Source: Janthinobacterium sp. (GTDB taxonomy: Bacteria > Pseudomonadota > Gammaproteobacteria > Burkholderiales > Burkholderiaceae_D). Taken from it: a stretch of DNA of 64,000 nucleotides. The position numbers and the translations under genes were made by a program. The notes under the pieces were generated by a model that saw nothing but the letters and a program-made list of their open reading frames with translations, was not told the origin of the DNA and searched no databases. Shown one piece after another: positions 26,974 to 38,766 of the stretch (position 1 is its first letter; every line of letters begins with the position of its first letter). The DNA is taken from contig PKWL01000125.1 of NCBI GenBank assembly GCA_003133225.1, positions 748 through 64,747 of the forward strand, read 5' to 3'.

Positions 26974-28320
26974 TCATGCCCGGACTTCCCCAGCTTGATC
27001 CTCTTCCTTGGGAACAAAAACCATGCCGGTATTGGCATTGCAATCCATCAAGCCGGCATAGCGGCCCCACGCGATCATGGTTTGAAAGATCTTCTCCGGG
27101 TTGTCGTAAGGCAAGGCGCTGGCGATGTCCTTGATCACACGCTGCGATTCCACCTCTTGGTATTCCTTGAGCAGGGCAATGATGATGTGAAAGAGGCGCA
27201 GCTTGAACACCTGCTCGGCAAAGATCGCACGCCGGCCCAGGCGGTCAGCCGCAACGAAGCGTCGGCCCAGTTCGGTAAAGCGGACCGCGTCTTTGGGCGT
27301 GTCGATGAACTCCAGAATCTCCGCAGCCTTCACCAGGGCGATCGTCTCGCCAAACTCCTTGCCGATCTCATCCGAAATGTCGTAGATGTTCGACATCTCG
27401 GGTGAGTCGTGAAGAATGCTCAGCAGGCCGAGGATCTGGCCCACTGACACCAGGGGAATCGACTCCATGCGCCGACGGGCGCGCGAGACCGGATGGCCGG
27501 GCAGCGGCGTTTCCGGCGGAAGGTCGGGCAAGGTCGTGGTGGTGATCGATTCATGGATCACGCGGACCAGCCGCTGGAACTCCGGGTCCCGGCTGTCACG
27601 CGGATAAGGCAAGGAGTTCTCCAGCACCAGGCCAAGGCGGCCCGGGTTGGGAAAAAGCACAACGATGCGGGTGGCCATTTCCACTGCCTCTTCAATGTTG
27701 TGTGTCACCATGAAAACCGAACGCGGTCCGACGCCGTGGCCCTGCCAGAGACTGATGAGTTCCTGGCGCAGGTTCTCCGCCGTGAGAACGTCCAGTGCGC
27801 TGAATGCCTCGTCAAGGCACAAGAGCTTGGGTTGCGACACCAGGGCGCGGGCGATGCCGACGCGCTGGCGCATACCGCCCGAAAGCTCTCGAGGATAAGC
27901 GGCGTGATAGTTGCCCAGGCCTATCAGTTCGATCGCCTGTTCGACCGCCGCATCACGCTCGGCACGGCTGACTCGACGTGACATGAGTCCTACCGACACG
28001 TTCTGCTCCACCGTGAGCCACGGGTAAAGCGCAAAGGTCTGGAACACCACGGAAGCGTCCCGGTTGATGCCGTGCAGCTCTTGCCCGTTGCACAGCACGC
28101 GCCCGGAGGTCGGCTCGATAAGCCCAGTCAGGCAGCGCAGGATGGTTGACTTGCCGGAGCCGGACTGGCCCAGCAGCGCCAGCAGCTCTCCCTCGTGGAC
28201 CGCCAGGTCAATGTTCTCCAGAACCTTCAGTTCATGGCCCCCGTCAATAGTGAAAGACTTGGTAACGGCACACAGTTGCGCAATCGCTGGAGCGGCTTGG
28301 TTGGTTGGCGTGGTGTTCAT
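26974..28320 (-). CDS. ABC transporter ATPase with AAA-associated C-terminal domain
   Basis: A 448-residue protein. Residues about 10-270 are a NitT/TauT-type ATPase: Walker A GQSGSGKST, signature ELSGGMRQRVGIARA, Walker B LLCLDEAFSALD, and His in MVTHNIEEA. Residues about 300-430 (VSVGQILGLLSILHDSPEMS, DISDEIGKEFGETIALVKAA) match the AAA-associated helical domain found on some of these ATPases, probably regulatory. The start ATG 28320 lies 5 bp after the permease stop. Upstream in-frame open sequence is only a shadow of the permease gene. Substrate unknown; no binding protein is adjacent. Confidence 0.88.
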   Translation of the reverse strand: MNTTPTNQAAPAIAQLCAVTKSFTIDGGHELKVLENIDLAVHEGELLALLGQSGSGKSTILRCLTGLIEPTSGRVLCNGQELHGINRDASVVFQTFALYPWLTVEQNVSVGLMSRRVSRAERDAAVEQAIELIGLGNYHAAYPRELSGGMRQRVGIARALVSQPKLLCLDEAFSALDVLTAENLRQELISLWQGHGVGPRSVFMVTHNIEEAVEMATRIVVLFPNPGRLGLVLENSLPYPRDSRDPEFQRLVRVIHESITTTTLPDLPPETPLPGHPVSRARRRMESIPLVSVGQILGLLSILHDSPEMSNIYDISDEIGKEFGETIALVKAAEILEFIDTPKDAVRFTELGRRFVAADRLGRRAIFAEQVFKLRLFHIIIALLKEYQEVESQRVIKDIASALPYDNPEKIFQTMIAWGRYAGLMDCNANTGMVFVPKEEDQAGEVRA

Positions 28321-28325
28321 CGGGG

Positions 28326-30065
28326 TCAATCCAGGCGGAAGCGGCGTTCCGCAAAGGTGTAGAGGCGCCGCCAGATCAGTCTGTTCATCAGCAGCACGAA
28401 AAGCGACATCACGCCGATGCTGGCGATGATGAGTGGGGTGTCGCCAGACTTGGTGACCGTGGCAATGAACGCGCCCAGCCCGTCGGCCTTCAGCGTCGTG
28501 TCGCCCCAGGTTGCAAGTTCGGCTACGATGCTGGCGTTCCAGGCGCCGCCCGCTGCGGTGCAAGCTCCGGTAACCCAGAACGGAAAGATGGCAGGCAGGA
28601 TCAGCGTGCGCCACAAATCCCAGTTGCGCAGGCCGTAAATGCGGGCCGCTTCCTTCAAGTCGTTCGGGATCGCCATGGCACCTGCAATCACGTTGAACAG
28701 GATGTACCACTGCGTTCCCATCGCGATCAGCAGGACACTGCCCCAGTTCATCGGCGTGTGCGTCGCCACAAAGAAACCGACGACGATGGGAAAGGTCATG
28801 TTGACCGGGAACGATGCGCCGATTTGAGCCAGCGGCTGCGCAATGCGGGCCACACGGGGCTGGAAACCGATCCACACGCCGACCGGTGTCCAGATCAGCG
28901 TCGCGAAAATGGTCATCGCGATGACCCGCAACAAGGTCAGCAAACCCAGCCACACGATATGGCCCAGGATGGCGGGCGTCACGGTGCCGTGCAACGCGGC
29001 AACTGCGGCGATGATGGCGGTGAGAATCTCGAAGCCAAGCCACGCTGCCAGTGCCACTGCGATGGTCCGCAAGGGCCAGTTCCGACCCACGGCTGGTTGG
29101 CCGGTGCCGGCTTTGGAGCGGGGAACCAGGTCCTGCAGCCGGTCTTTCAGTGCTTGCCAGACCCGCTTGCTGAACCAGCGGAAGATGTAGGCACCACGCA
29201 GCAAGTTGTAGACCCACGAGGTCGCCGGCGTCGCGGATTCGGTCATCTCGACCTTGAACTTGTCGGCCCAGGCCAGTAGTGGCCGCCACACGAGCTGATC
29301 GCTGATGAGAATGATCGCCAGCATCGCCAACACTGCCCAAAAGGCGGCCTGGTGGTCGCCGCGCCCGATAGCCTGTGCCATGTAGGCGCCCAGACCCGGC
29401 AGCTTGATGTCCTTGTTCATCACGCTGATGGCTTCGCTTTGCGCAACAAAAAACCAGCCGCCCCCAAACGACATCATCGAATTCCAGAGAAGGCTGTGCG
29501 CCGACGCCGGCAGTTCGACCGTCCTGAAACGTTGCCAGCGGTTCAGTCCATAGGTTGAGGCGGCCTCCTGCATGTCGGTCGGTATCGTGACCATCGAATG
29601 GTAGAAACCAAAGGCCATGTTCCAGACCTGGCCGGTAAATATGGCGAAGATGGCGGCACATTCCACACCCAACAGGCTGCCCGGGAATAGCGCCATGAAA
29701 CCGGCGACCGTGGCCGATAGGAAGCCAAGGACAGGCACCGACTGCAACACGTCCAGCGCGGGAAGAATGATGCTGCGGGCGAGGCGATTTTTTGCAGCAA
29801 GGTAGCCTAGCGAGACCGCGAAGAACAGCGAAAAACTGAAGGCGATCCACATCCGCAACAGCGTGCGGCCGGCGTAGTACGGGATCTGACTGGGCGAAGC
29901 GTCCAATCGAGGCGTGCTGGCCGGATCGAAATGTGCCAGCATTCCTCTTCCAAAATGCATTGCACTCCACAAGAGGCCCATCACCGCCAGCAACACCAGC
30001 ACGTCGATCCAGCCAAAGCCAGAATGCGCTTCGTTGATGGCAAGCCTGGGTGCGGTGCTTTTCAT
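28326..30065 (-). CDS. ABC transporter permease, two fused BPD domains
   Basis: A 579-residue membrane protein with two homologous permease halves. Each has an EAA loop: EAASTYGLNRWQRFRTVELP in the first half and EAARIYGLRNWDLWRTLILP in the second. About twelve hydrophobic segments are visible. A linker near residues 285-330 (RWFSKRVWQALKDRLQDL) is polar. I chose ATG 30065 because the 32 residues upstream are not hydrophobic or conserved-looking. With the ATPase downstream it makes a full transporter core, but no solute-binding protein gene is linked. Fused permeases of this kind occur with AAA-associated-domain ATPases in proteobacteria. Confidence 0.85.
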   Translation of the reverse strand: MKSTAPRLAINEAHSGFGWIDVLVLLAVMGLLWSAMHFGRGMLAHFDPASTPRLDASPSQIPYYAGRTLLRMWIAFSFSLFFAVSLGYLAAKNRLARSIILPALDVLQSVPVLGFLSATVAGFMALFPGSLLGVECAAIFAIFTGQVWNMAFGFYHSMVTIPTDMQEAASTYGLNRWQRFRTVELPASAHSLLWNSMMSFGGGWFFVAQSEAISVMNKDIKLPGLGAYMAQAIGRGDHQAAFWAVLAMLAIILISDQLVWRPLLAWADKFKVEMTESATPATSWVYNLLRGAYIFRWFSKRVWQALKDRLQDLVPRSKAGTGQPAVGRNWPLRTIAVALAAWLGFEILTAIIAAVAALHGTVTPAILGHIVWLGLLTLLRVIAMTIFATLIWTPVGVWIGFQPRVARIAQPLAQIGASFPVNMTFPIVVGFFVATHTPMNWGSVLLIAMGTQWYILFNVIAGAMAIPNDLKEAARIYGLRNWDLWRTLILPAIFPFWVTGACTAAGGAWNASIVAELATWGDTTLKADGLGAFIATVTKSGDTPLIIASIGVMSLFVLLMNRLIWRRLYTFAERRFRLD

Positions 30066-30187
30066 ACCGACAGCTATCTCATCGACTCCTGTTCGACACA
30101 GATCGCCATTGCCTCGGCAGACTACCGGGTCTGCTCGGTGCCAAGTTCGACAAGACGACACGCATAGGGGAGACTGGCTCTGGCAGA

Positions 30188-30218
30188 CACCCGGGCGATG
30201 CCTGCCATCGCCCGGGTG
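30188..30218. terminator. 13-bp hairpin downstream of kdpC
   Basis: CACCCGGGCGATG (30188-30200) and CATCGCCCGGGTG (30206-30218) pair perfectly around a 5-base loop, 9 bp after the kdpC stop. No T-run follows on the minus strand, so it may act as a Rho-linked terminator or 3' end protector for the kdpFABC transcript. Confidence 0.55.
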
Positions 30219-30227
30219 ATTGAAGTT

Positions 30228-30800
30228 CTATCGCAGCGCTTCCAGGGCCAAGTTCAACTGCAACACGTTAACCTGCGACTCACCCAGAAACGGGATGAGC
30301 GGCTTTTCGGTCTGCTGCTCAACGAGGCCCTGAACCCTGTCGGCCGTCAGGCCGCGGGCTTTGGCCACCCTGGCCACCTGGTAGCGTGCCGCAGCCGGGC
30401 TGATGTGCGGGTCCAGCCCACTGGAGGAGGCCGTCACCAGATCCACCGGCACCGGCGCCGTGTTGCCCGGATCGGCGGCGCGCAGGGCTTCCACACGACC
30501 CTTGACGGCATCGGTCAAGGCCGGGTTCAGCGGCCCCAGGTTGGAGCCACTGGAGTTCGCGGCGTTGTAACCCATCGGGCTGGTGGCTGACGGGCGACCC
30601 CAGAAGTGTTTCGGGTCGCTGAAGTTCTGGCCGATCAGGCTGGAGCCGACCGGCTTGCCGCCACGCAGGATCAAGCTGCCGCCGGCTTGCGCCGGAAACA
30701 GGGACTGCGCCACGCCGGTCACCACCAGGGGGTAGGCGATGCCAGTCAGCAGCGTGAGGACGAAGAACAGCACGAGTGCTGGCCGAAGAATGTTTTTCAT
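30228..30800 (-). CDS. kdpC: KdpC, potassium ATPase subunit C
   Basis: A 190-residue subunit of the KdpFABC potassium pump, anchored by one N-terminal helix ([20 protein letters not shown]). Conserved segments include [35 protein letters not shown] and [20 protein letters not shown]. The length matches the family (about 190). It follows kdpB by 39 bp on the same strand and is closed by a strong hairpin. In most genomes kdpD follows here; in this one it does not. Confidence 0.96.
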   Translation of the reverse strand: MKNILRPALVLFFVLTLLTGIAYPLVVTGVAQSLFPAQAGGSLILRGGKPVGSSLIGQNFSDPKHFWGRPSATSPMGYNAANSSGSNLGPLNPALTDAVKGRVEALRAADPGNTAPVPVDLVTASSSGLDPHISPAAARYQVARVAKARGLTADRVQGLVEQQTEKPLIPFLGESQVNVLQLNLALEALR

Positions 30801-30839
30801 GATGATTTCCTTGAAGCTTGTGGCTTGAGACCGTCTGGC

Positions 30840-32927
<2,088 letters not shown>

Positions 32928-32952
32928 ATCATGTACTCACTTTTTCGGCGGT

Positions 32953-34752
32953 TCAATGGCCAGACCACAGCATCAGATGCTCAACTATTGGGCCCAGCGC
33001 CAGCCCCGGCACGTAGTTCAGCAGGCCCACCAGCAGCACGGTGCCAATCAGCAGCGTCACAAACAGCGGACCATGGGTTGGCATGGTGCCCGCCGTCACG
33101 GGCAGGCGTTTCTTGGCGGCCAGGGCGCCGGCAATCGCCAGCACCGGCACGATCATGGCGAAGCGACCGAACCACATGGTCAGGCCCAGCATCCAGTTGT
33201 AGAAGGGTGTGTTGGCGGACAGGCCGGCAAAGGCGCTGCCGTTGTTGTTGCCGGCCGATACGAAGGCGTAGAAGATTTCGGAAAACCCGTGCGCGCCAGG
33301 GTTGGCAATGCCGGCCGTGCCGGCGCTTGCCAGTACCGCAATGGCGGTACCGACCAGCACCACGGTCGGCGTCACCAGAATGGCAATCGAAGTCAGCTTC
33401 ATTTCATGCGCCTCGATCTTCTTGCCCAGGTACTCCGGCGTGCGGCCTATCATCAAGCCGGCAATGAACACCGCCAGGATGGCAAAGATCAGCATGCCGT
33501 AGAGGCCGCTGCCGGTGCCGCCGAACACCACTTCGCCGAGCTGCATCATCACCAGGGGCACCATGCCGCCCAGCGGTGTGAAGGAGTCGTGCATGCTATC
33601 GACAGCACCACACGAGGCCGAGGTGGTGACCACGGTAAACAGGCTGGTGGCGTTGATGCCGAAGCGGGTTTCCTTGCCTTCCATGTTGCCGCCGGACTGC
33701 AAGCTGCTGGCGGTCTGGTCCACGCCCAGGGCAGCGATCAGCGGATTGCCGGCCTGCTCGGCGGGCGTGATAACCACCACGGCGACGACAAACATCACGG
33801 TCATCGCGGCCAGCACGGCCCAGCCCTGACGCCGGTCGCCGACCTCGTGGCCGAAGGTAAAGCACAGGGCAGCGGGGATCAGGAAAATCAACAGCATCTG
33901 CAGCAAATTGGTCAGTGCCGTCGGGTTTTCATAAGGGTGAGCCGAATTGGCGTTGAAGAAACCACCGCCATTGGTGCCCAGCATCTTGATGACTTCCTGC
34001 GACGCGACCGGGCCCATAGCCAGGCTTTGCGTGGGGGTCTTCAAGTCTTCCATGACCGGGTTGCCCTTGGCATCTTTCAAGGGCTGTCCGTCGGCACCAT
34101 TCTTGGGCTGCTGGTAGGCGTTGACTTCCAGCGTGGTGACGTCCTTGTAGGCGTCAAAGTTCTGGATCACGCCCTGGCCGACCATAAACACGGCGATGAC
34201 CAGCGACACTGGGACCAACACCCAGGCCGTGATGCGGGTGACGTCAACCCAGAAGTTGCCAATCACGCCGGTTGAGCGTGCAGCAAAACCGCGAATGAGC
34301 GCGAATGCCACGGCGATGCCGGTGGCAGCGGAGAAGAAGTTCTGCACCGTGAGCCCCAGCATCTGCGTCAGGTAGCCCATGGTGGACTCACCGCCATAGC
34401 CCTGCCAGTTGGTGTTGGTGACAAAGCTGATGGCGGTGTTGAAAGACGAGTCAGGCGATACATTGGCCATGGCAGCGGGATTGAGCGGTAGCCAGACCTG
34501 CAAACGCTGCAGCGCATAGACCGCGAACACGCCCAGCGCGTTGAAGGCCAGCACGGCCAGCGCGTAGTGCGACCAGTTCATGGACTTGTCGGCAGAAGTG
34601 CCTGCCAGACGGTAGAGGGGCGCTTCCACCCGCAGCATCCAGAGCGGCAGCTTGCCGGAACTCAGGCGTGCCAGCCAGATGCCCAGGGGCCACGATGTCA
34701 CCAGCAATAGACCGAGGAAAAGGGCCAACAGGCCCCATGACGTGGTACTCAT
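32953..34752 (-). CDS. kdpA: KdpA, potassium channel-like subunit
   Basis: A 599-residue membrane protein of the Trk/Ktr-like superfamily that forms the selectivity filter and pore of the Kdp pump. Filter-like segments include [39 protein letters not shown] and [19 protein letters not shown] used ATG 34752, which overlaps the kdpF stop by one base (TGATG); a longer frame to 34812 would read through kdpF. The protein is about 40 residues longer than in E. coli (557). Confidence 0.96.
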   Translation of the reverse strand: MSTTSWGLLALFLGLLLVTSWPLGIWLARLSSGKLPLWMLRVEAPLYRLAGTSADKSMNWSHYALAVLAFNALGVFAVYALQRLQVWLPLNPAAMANVSPDSSFNTAISFVTNTNWQGYGGESTMGYLTQMLGLTVQNFFSAATGIAVAFALIRGFAARSTGVIGNFWVDVTRITAWVLVPVSLVIAVFMVGQGVIQNFDAYKDVTTLEVNAYQQPKNGADGQPLKDAKGNPVMEDLKTPTQSLAMGPVASQEVIKMLGTNGGGFFNANSAHPYENPTALTNLLQMLLIFLIPAALCFTFGHEVGDRRQGWAVLAAMTVMFVVAVVVITPAEQAGNPLIAALGVDQTASSLQSGGNMEGKETRFGINATSLFTVVTTSASCGAVDSMHDSFTPLGGMVPLVMMQLGEVVFGGTGSGLYGMLIFAILAVFIAGLMIGRTPEYLGKKIEAHEMKLTSIAILVTPTVVLVGTAIAVLASAGTAGIANPGAHGFSEIFYAFVSAGNNNGSAFAGLSANTPFYNWMLGLTMWFGRFAMIVPVLAIAGALAAKKRLPVTAGTMPTHGPLFVTLLIGTVLLVGLLNYVPGLALGPIVEHLMLWSGH

Positions 34753-34850
34753 CAGAACTCCTCGGCGCGGATCAGCGCATAAATCAGATAGGCGAACAAC
34801 AGGGCGGCGCAAACGCCGCCCAGGCCGTACAGAACTGTGAGGCTGATCAT
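34752..34850 (-). CDS. kdpF: KdpF, small stabilising subunit
   Basis: A 32-residue single-helix peptide beginning [20 protein letters not shown] and ending [12 protein letters not shown]. The LxYALIRAExF end is the hallmark of KdpF, which stabilises the KdpABC complex in the membrane. Its stop overlaps kdpA by one base, and its ATG overlaps the stop of the preceding small gene by four (ATGA). It is too short for ordinary gene finders. Confidence 0.9.
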   Translation of the reverse strand: MISLTVLYGLGGVCAALLFAYLIYALIRAEEF

Positions 34851-34951
34851 GGCCGGCCTCCTGCTGGTTTTTCGAGCTTTTTGAAACCCCAGACCATCAG
34901 GACCATTAGGCCCCACAGCCCGGCGGCAGCGGCGATAAATACGATATCCAT
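34847..34951 (-). CDS. 34-residue membrane peptide at the head of the kdp operon
   Basis: It opens [20 protein letters not shown] and continues [14 protein letters not shown]: one hydrophobic helix with a basic tail. GAGGAG lies 6-11 bases upstream of ATG 34951, and the stop overlaps the kdpF start by four bases, so it is almost surely translated. Small peptides of this type often precede kdpF in proteobacteria but have no assigned role. The WG at the helix end followed by Lys is shared with the two membrane peptides at 23360 and 26668. Confidence 0.75.
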   Translation of the reverse strand: MDIVFIAAAAGLWGLMVLMVWGFKKLEKPAGGRP

Positions 34952-34981
34952 GAGCAACTCCTCAATCAAATGAACGACTGG

Positions 34982-35047
34982 AGTATGGTCACCGACGCGT
35001 AAAAACGGGGTTGATATTTATCAAGAGAGTGTAAAAAAACCGTAAAC
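34982..35047 (-). promoter_or_regulatory. kdp promoter with KdpE-like boxes
   Basis: Minus strand: GTTTACGGTTTTTTTACAC (35047-35029), 18 bp, CCCCGTTTTTACGCG (35010-34996), then CATACT (34987-34982) as -10. The first box resembles the T-rich KdpE site of the E. coli kdp promoter, with TTTAC half-sites 11 bp apart; a third half-site in the second box lies 32 bp further on. Transcription should start near 34975, about 24 bases before the first small gene. Confidence 0.7.
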
Positions 35048-35130
35048 GCGTGAGCTTGAACAGCTCGGGAGAAAGGCCAATAAGCTATAAATTTAGCAGC
35101 ACATTTGCCAATCAGGTGTTGTCTAGAAGC

Positions 35131-35847
35131 CTATTTGACTGGGAAAATACTGGACCGTAGCGCCACCAGATTAAGCACCCGCAGGCCGCCGTATTCAACC
35201 CGGATTACGTCTTGTGCCGCCAACGCCATCAAAGCTTCATTGACGCGTTGGCGCGACAAACCTACCAGGTAGGCCAGCTCCTGCTGGGTGATGCGCAGCA
35301 CCTCGCCGACACCGGGGTAAAGCACCGGGTTAAAAAGTGCGGCCAGGCTGCGCGCGACACGCACGTCGGGGTTGCTCATGCGATCTATTTCCCGCGCCGC
35401 AATGAATTGGCCGAGTCGCTCATTGAGCTGGTTCATGACAAAGCGGTTAAAGCCAATGGAATGATCCAATAGCCAGTGGAAGGTATCAACATGCAGCCCG
35501 GCCACCATGCTTTTGCGCAGGGCCTGGATGTTGTAGCGGTAGCTTTCGCGCTTGAGCGCCGTGCCCTCGCCAAACCAGCCGCCCGGCGGCAACCCGGTAA
35601 ACGTCATGGTCAACCCCTCAGCGTTGTCGCTGCTCATTTTGAGCAAGCCATCGACCACGCCAAACCAGTAGGTCACTGGTCGGCCACTGCGGCAAACGTA
35701 TTCGCCGGGACTGGCATCAGCAATCTGCAGGTCGGCGACGGCGCGCTCGCGCTCATCGGGCGCGAGCCGCGCCAGCCACGGAATGGTGGCGAGTTCGGTT
35801 GCCGACAGGGGGCGGCGGCGCTGGTGCAGAGGTAAGTCGGAGCTCAT
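35131..35847 (-). CDS. Crp/Fnr-family transcription regulator
   Basis: A 238-residue regulator. An N-terminal cyclic-nucleotide-binding-like beta barrel (residues about 40-140, with GEYVCRSGRPVTYWFGVVDG and GGWFGEGTALKRESY) is followed by a dimer helix and a Crp-type helix-turn-helix (ITQQELAYLVGLSRQRVNEA). The effector pocket lacks an evident cAMP-binding Arg-Ser pair, and there are no Fnr cysteines. ATG 35847 was chosen; open sequence upstream is not gene-like. It is divergent from the CoA-ligase/Liv operon, separated by about 190 bp, and may control it. Confidence 0.85.
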   Translation of the reverse strand: MSSDLPLHQRRRPLSATELATIPWLARLAPDERERAVADLQIADASPGEYVCRSGRPVTYWFGVVDGLLKMSSDNAEGLTMTFTGLPPGGWFGEGTALKRESYRYNIQALRKSMVAGLHVDTFHWLLDHSIGFNRFVMNQLNERLGQFIAAREIDRMSNPDVRVARSLAALFNPVLYPGVGEVLRITQQELAYLVGLSRQRVNEALMALAAQDVIRVEYGGLRVLNLVALRSSIFPVK

Positions 35848-36039
35848 GGTGAAAGTGTGAATAGACCTGACGGGCTGCAAGTTATCAAAAAGTGCAGGGA
35901 AAACACCTACCGAGAAAGGCGGTGATTGTCGTCCAAACGACAACTTAACGTCAAATGGATGCCTATTATTCGACTTATTCCAGCCACAGGATGGAATGTA
36001 ACGCGGTTGTTTTAATTGGATTGACGACAAGGCACCTTG

Positions 36040-37986
36040 ATGCAGACGACTTTCCCTCGACTTCTTTTGAATCATGCCGCCCAGCGTCCGGCTGAGACGG
36101 CCATGCGCGAGAAAGAATACGGTATCTGGCAAGCTTTGTCTTGGGCTGAGCTGGCAGTCATGGTCGAGCACCTTGCGGGTGGGTTGTCTCAGGCCGGATT
36201 GCGCCGCGATGAGCATATGATCGTCATCGGTGCCAATCGGCCGCGCTTGTACGCCACCATGCTGGCGGCGCAGTCGATTGGTGCGGTGCCGATTCCGCTC
36301 TACCAAGACGCGGCCGCGCCCGAGTGTGTCTTCCCGATCAACAATGCAGAGGTGCGTTTTGCTTTTGCCGAAGACCAGGAACAGGTTGACAAGCTGCTCG
36401 AAATCCGTGCGCAATGCCCGCAACTCTCCAACATCTACTTTGACGATCCGCGTGGTCTGCGCAATTACGACGAGCCAGGACTGACGGCGATTGATGATTT
36501 GCTTGCCGTTGGCCAGGCCTATGCCGAGCTGCACCCTGATTTTCTGCAAGCCGAAGTGAGCCAGATCAAGCCTGACGATGTGGCTGCCATGTTTTTTACT
36601 TCCGGCACCACCGGCAACCCCAAGGGCGTGGTGCATACGCACAATTCACTGCTGAACCGGGCCAAGGCGGGCGCTGATTTTGACCATTTGACCCACGCCG
36701 AGGAAGTGCTGGCCTATTTGCCACCGGCCTGGATTGGGCAAAATATATTCAGCTATGCACAGTGGCTGGCCTGCGGCTACGTCGTTAATTGTCCAGAGTC
36801 GGCCGAGACCGTCACCATCGACCTGAAGGAAGTCGGTCCGACCTATTACTTTGCGCCGCCCCGGGTATTTGAAGGCTTGCTCACAAGGGTCATGATCCGC
36901 ATGGAAGACGCTGGCGCCATCAAGCGCCACATGTTTGAGTATTTCATGAGCGTGGCTAAACGCGTTGGCCCGGCCCTGATGGATGGTAAACCGGTGGGCT
37001 TGACGGACAAGGTTCTGTACACCCTGGGTAACTGCATGGTTTATGGCCCGTTGCGCAACAACCTGGGTTTCAGCCGGGTGCGCGTTGCCTACACGGCGGG
37101 TGAAGCGATCGGCCCGGATCTGTTCAGTTTCTACCGCTCCATTGGCGTTAACCTGAAACAGCTCTATGGCTCGACCGAGACCGCTGTGTTCGTTTGTCTG
37201 CAGCCCGACAATGAAGCGCGCGCCGATACCGTGGGCATTCCGATTAGCGGCGTAGAAATCAAGGTCGCTGACAACGGTGAGGTGCTGATCAAGTCAGCCG
37301 GCCTGCTCAAGGAATACTTCAAAAACCCAGCGGCAACGGCCGAGGTGCTGACATCCGATGGCTGGTATCACACCAGTGACGCCGGTTTTCTCGATGCCCA
37401 CGGCCACCTCAAAATCATCGATCGGGTCAAGGATGTCGGCCACATTTTGGGAGGTGCCAACGACGGCGCCATGTTTGCGCCCAAATACGTGGAGAACAAG
37501 CTCAAGTTCTTCCCGCACATCAAGGAAGCGGTCGCTTATGGCGATGGGCGCGAAAAAGTCTGCGTCATGATCAACATCGACTTTGATGCTGTCGGCAATT
37601 GGGCCGAGCGGCGCAATCTGCCTTATGCCGGCTACACCGACCTGGCGCAAAAACCCGAGGTCTATCAGCTCATCAAGGAGTGCGTCGAGAAAGTGAACGC
37701 CGACCTGAGCGTCGATGCGATGCTGGCCGGCTCGCAAATCAGTCGCTTTCTGGTGTTGCATAAAGAGCTCGACGCCGACGATGGTGAATTGACGCGCACC
37801 AACAAGGTTCGGCGTGGTTTCATCGCGGAAAAATATGATGTGCTGGTGGACGCCCTGTACGGAGGCAAGACCGAGCAGTTCATTGATACCCAGGTCAAGT
37901 TTGAAGATGGTCGCACCGGCAGCATCAGTGCCACGCTCAAAATTGATGACGCAAAGACCTTTGCACCAGTGAAGGCACCCGCATGA
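36040..37986 (+). CDS. Long-chain-type acyl-CoA synthetase, AMP-forming
   Basis: A 648-residue adenylate-forming enzyme. Its phosphate loop is FFTSGTTGNPKGVVHTHNS, the adenine motif is KQLYGSTETAVFV, the hinge is IIDRVKDVGHILGGANDG, and a C-terminal TRTNKVRRGF supplies the catalytic Lys region. The long form with a C-terminal extension recalls FadD15-type synthetases often placed in Liv-transporter operons. ATG 36040 has AAGG at 36029-36032. Its stop overlaps livG by four bases. The acid is probably imported by the transporter encoded downstream, then activated to a CoA ester. Confidence 0.85.
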   Translation: MQTTFPRLLLNHAAQRPAETAMREKEYGIWQALSWAELAVMVEHLAGGLSQAGLRRDEHMIVIGANRPRLYATMLAAQSIGAVPIPLYQDAAAPECVFPINNAEVRFAFAEDQEQVDKLLEIRAQCPQLSNIYFDDPRGLRNYDEPGLTAIDDLLAVGQAYAELHPDFLQAEVSQIKPDDVAAMFFTSGTTGNPKGVVHTHNSLLNRAKAGADFDHLTHAEEVLAYLPPAWIGQNIFSYAQWLACGYVVNCPESAETVTIDLKEVGPTYYFAPPRVFEGLLTRVMIRMEDAGAIKRHMFEYFMSVAKRVGPALMDGKPVGLTDKVLYTLGNCMVYGPLRNNLGFSRVRVAYTAGEAIGPDLFSFYRSIGVNLKQLYGSTETAVFVCLQPDNEARADTVGIPISGVEIKVADNGEVLIKSAGLLKEYFKNPAATAEVLTSDGWYHTSDAGFLDAHGHLKIIDRVKDVGHILGGANDGAMFAPKYVENKLKFFPHIKEAVAYGDGREKVCVMINIDFDAVGNWAERRNLPYAGYTDLAQKPEVYQLIKECVEKVNADLSVDAMLAGSQISRFLVLHKELDADDGELTRTNKVRRGFIAEKYDVLVDALYGGKTEQFIDTQVKFEDGRTGSISATLKIDDAKTFAPVKAPA

Positions 37987-38765
37987 GTAAAACAATTGGT
38001 GACGTCATTCTTGACGTTAATAACATCTCTCTGACTTTTGGTGGCGTCAAGGCGCTAACCGACATTTCGTTCGACGTGCGTGAGCATGAGGTGCGCGCCA
38101 TCATCGGCCCCAATGGTGCCGGCAAAAGCTCCATGCTCAACTGCATCAACGGTGTCTATGCGCCGCAGCAAGGCTCCATCACTTTTCACGGCAGGTCTTT
38201 CCACCACATGGACAGCCACCAGGTGGCGGTGATGGGCATTGGCCGAACGTTTCAGAACCTGGCGTTGTTCAAGGGCATGAGCGTGATTGACAACATCATG
38301 ACCGGACGCAACCTGCGCATCAAGAGCAATTTGTTGCTGCAAGCCTTGCGCATTGGTCCGGCGCAACGCGAAGAAGAACACCACCGCGAATTTGTCGAGC
38401 ACATCATCGATTTTCTGGAAATCCAGGCGCACCGCAAAACGCCGGTCGGCCAGTTGCCCTATGGCTTGCAAAAACGCGTGGATCTGGGTCGCGCCCTGGC
38501 GATGGAGCCACAGGTGCTGCTGCTCGACGAGCCGATGGCCGGCATGAACGTGGAAGAAAAACAGGACATGTGCCGCTTCGTGCTGGACGTGAATGAAGAG
38601 TTCGGCACCACCGTGGTGTTGATCGAGCATGACATGGGCGTGGTGATGGATATTTCAGACCGGGTGGTGGTGCTCGATTACGGCAAGAAGATCGGCGACG
38701 GAACCCCCGATGAAGTGCGAAACAACGAGGAAGTGATCAGCGCCTATTTGGGAACAGGACACTAG
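37983..38765 (+). CDS. livG: LivG-type ABC ATPase
   Basis: A 260-residue ATPase of the branched-chain amino-acid type. Walker A is GPNGAGKSSML, the signature is LPYGLQKRVDLGRALA, Walker B is VLLLDEPMAGM, and VLIEHDMGVVMDISDRVVVL ends the domain. It is coupled to the upstream CoA-synthetase gene by an ATGA overlap. LivG/LivF pairs serve amino acids, amides, urea or aromatic acids; the flanking CoA ligases point to a carboxylic acid. Confidence 0.92.
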   Translation: MSKTIGDVILDVNNISLTFGGVKALTDISFDVREHEVRAIIGPNGAGKSSMLNCINGVYAPQQGSITFHGRSFHHMDSHQVAVMGIGRTFQNLALFKGMSVIDNIMTGRNLRIKSNLLLQALRIGPAQREEEHHREFVEHIIDFLEIQAHRKTPVGQLPYGLQKRVDLGRALAMEPQVLLLDEPMAGMNVEEKQDMCRFVLDVNEEFGTTVVLIEHDMGVVMDISDRVVVLDYGKKIGDGTPDEVRNNEEVISAYLGTGH

Positions 38766-38766
38766 C

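Noticed and set aside
28321-29970. In-frame open sequence upstream of the AAA-associated ABC ATPase start, giving a 998-residue frame
   Set aside because: It lies antiparallel in frame over the permease gene, has no family resemblance, and the ATPase has a good ATG at 28320 right after the permease stop.
35848-36642. Upstream extension of the Crp/Fnr frame to 503 residues
   Set aside because: It overlaps the divergent CoA-synthetase gene, and the regulator fold begins just after ATG 35847.
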